Positions 63,901 to 64,000 of a stretch of DNA of 64,000 bases are shown in pieces (position 1 is the first letter of the stretch; every line of letters starts with the position of its first letter). The stretch comes from Hydractinia symbiolongicarpus. Lineage: Eukaryota; Cnidaria; Hydrozoa; Anthoathecata; Hydractiniidae. Below the pieces are notes generated by a model. The model was not told the DNA's origin. It saw only the letters and a list, made by a program, of their open reading frames with translations, and did no database searches. The translations under genes and the position numbers were made by a program. The stretch lies in assembly GCF_029227915.1 (NCBI RefSeq), contig NC_079884.1:27344001-27408000 (forward strand), written 5' to 3'.

Positions 63901-64000
63901 ACTTCTTGGAGTCCAATTGTCTCATTCATACCATTTAGGAGGTCAAAGTCCAATGTAAGTTCAATTAAGTACCACAGTCAATCGTTTCACTGTTAAAAGC
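60942..64000. repeat. Rest of beta and start of gamma, further copy
   Basis: Monomer starts 61117, 61489, 61862, 62235, 62607, 62980, 63353 and 63725 (cut by the window end). The first part lies at +41616 from the first beta copy. From 62980 the match is better at +40127, to 22853-23873, meaning a 1489-bp four-monomer repeat present at 20991-23968 occurs only once here. The last 276 bp carry GGAAGGGTCCAACATTAAAA and CTCATTCATACC, the wording that leads into delta. Confidence 0.9.

Larger units (their letters stand above)
1..64000. repeat. Satellite DNA array, ~372-bp monomer, head to tail, whole window
   Basis: Every stretch reads as the same unit of about 372 bp. Using the recurring AAGTCAAT, ATGTAG and CAGTCAATCG landmarks I placed 173 monomer starts, all in one orientation. 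Typical spacing is 370-375 bp. Exceptions are three monomers of about 338 bp and nine whose 5' junction lacks 28 bp. A conserved order of words runs through each monomer: ATGTAGTTTTTGAAACTG, the CpG-rich AGCGCGCGCT, GGATTGGTCC, AATAAAGCGC, GTAATCGCTGAGTTCC, ATCATGTCAAATTAAGAAG, AGGTCAAAGTC, CACAGTCAATCG, ATATCGGAAAAATATC, TACATGTTGGTACGAATATG. All frames on both strands are broken by stops. Large arrays of this form are characteristic of eukaryotic centromeric or pericentromeric heterochromatin; the location is inference. I do not recognise the family or species. Confidence 0.99.

Noticed and set aside
1-64000. CRISPR-like array or bacterial repeat region
   Set aside because: Units are about 372 bp with no short identical repeat plus unique spacer pattern. 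Variation is spread over the unit, as in satellite DNA.
1-64000. Frequent AATAAA words as polyadenylation signals
   Set aside because: AAATAAAGCGC is part of the monomer and recurs with it. Without a transcript or gene there is no basis to call a signal.

Overview
This window is non-coding satellite DNA from end to end. I find no gene, RNA gene, mobile element or unique sequence. One monomer of about 372 bp is repeated head to tail, always in the same orientation. I could place 173 monomer starts (172 complete monomers plus a final partial one at 63725), and they account for all 64 kb. The composition is AT-rich: a hand count of one monomer (12051-12422) gives 145 G+C in 372 bases. An array this long and homogeneous, with multimeric higher-order repeats (HORs), points to eukaryotic centromeric, pericentromeric or other heterochromatic DNA. 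I do not recognise the monomer as a named satellite and cannot name the species. Lack of CpG depletion weakly suggests a genome without heavy CpG methylation, but that is inference.

Layout. (1) 1-3249: an older, more diverged block built from three monomer types with a 1083-bp trimer rhythm, including three short monomers that share a deletion of about 35 bp. (2) 3250-8411: a 2900-bp eight-monomer HOR, one complete copy (3978-6877) and one truncated copy (6878-8411), with a 719-bp dimer duplicated inside it. (3) 8412-9075: a transition. (4) 9076-13538: a regular four-monomer HOR (types A-B-C-D, about 1488 bp) in three consecutive copies. (5) 12965-64000: a mosaic of long, nearly identical segmental duplications of the satellite itself. 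I label the segments alpha (first copy 12965-16695), beta (17791-22022), gamma (22023-23795) and delta (23796-26720). They recur at fixed offsets: 13756 bp (alpha), 16710 bp (beta), 18202 bp (gamma), 22300 bp (delta) and about 40.1 kb (most of alpha to gamma). Local tandem units of 4814, 4069, 1491 and 745 bp are also present.

How it works together. Almost every structural difference between duplicated segments is a whole number of monomers (371, 743, 745, 1489 or 1491 bp). Many junctions fall inside monomers that switch from one subtype to another. This is the expected record of in-register unequal exchange and gene conversion. The monomer also carries several short dyad symmetries and, in many copies, a 13-bp match to the DR1/HNF4 nuclear-receptor motif. 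In the four-monomer HOR, two adjacent types (C and D) keep two of the dyads while the other two (A and B) have lost both. A few open frames of 63-66 codons occur, but they are chance openings at one fixed phase of the monomer and are not genes.
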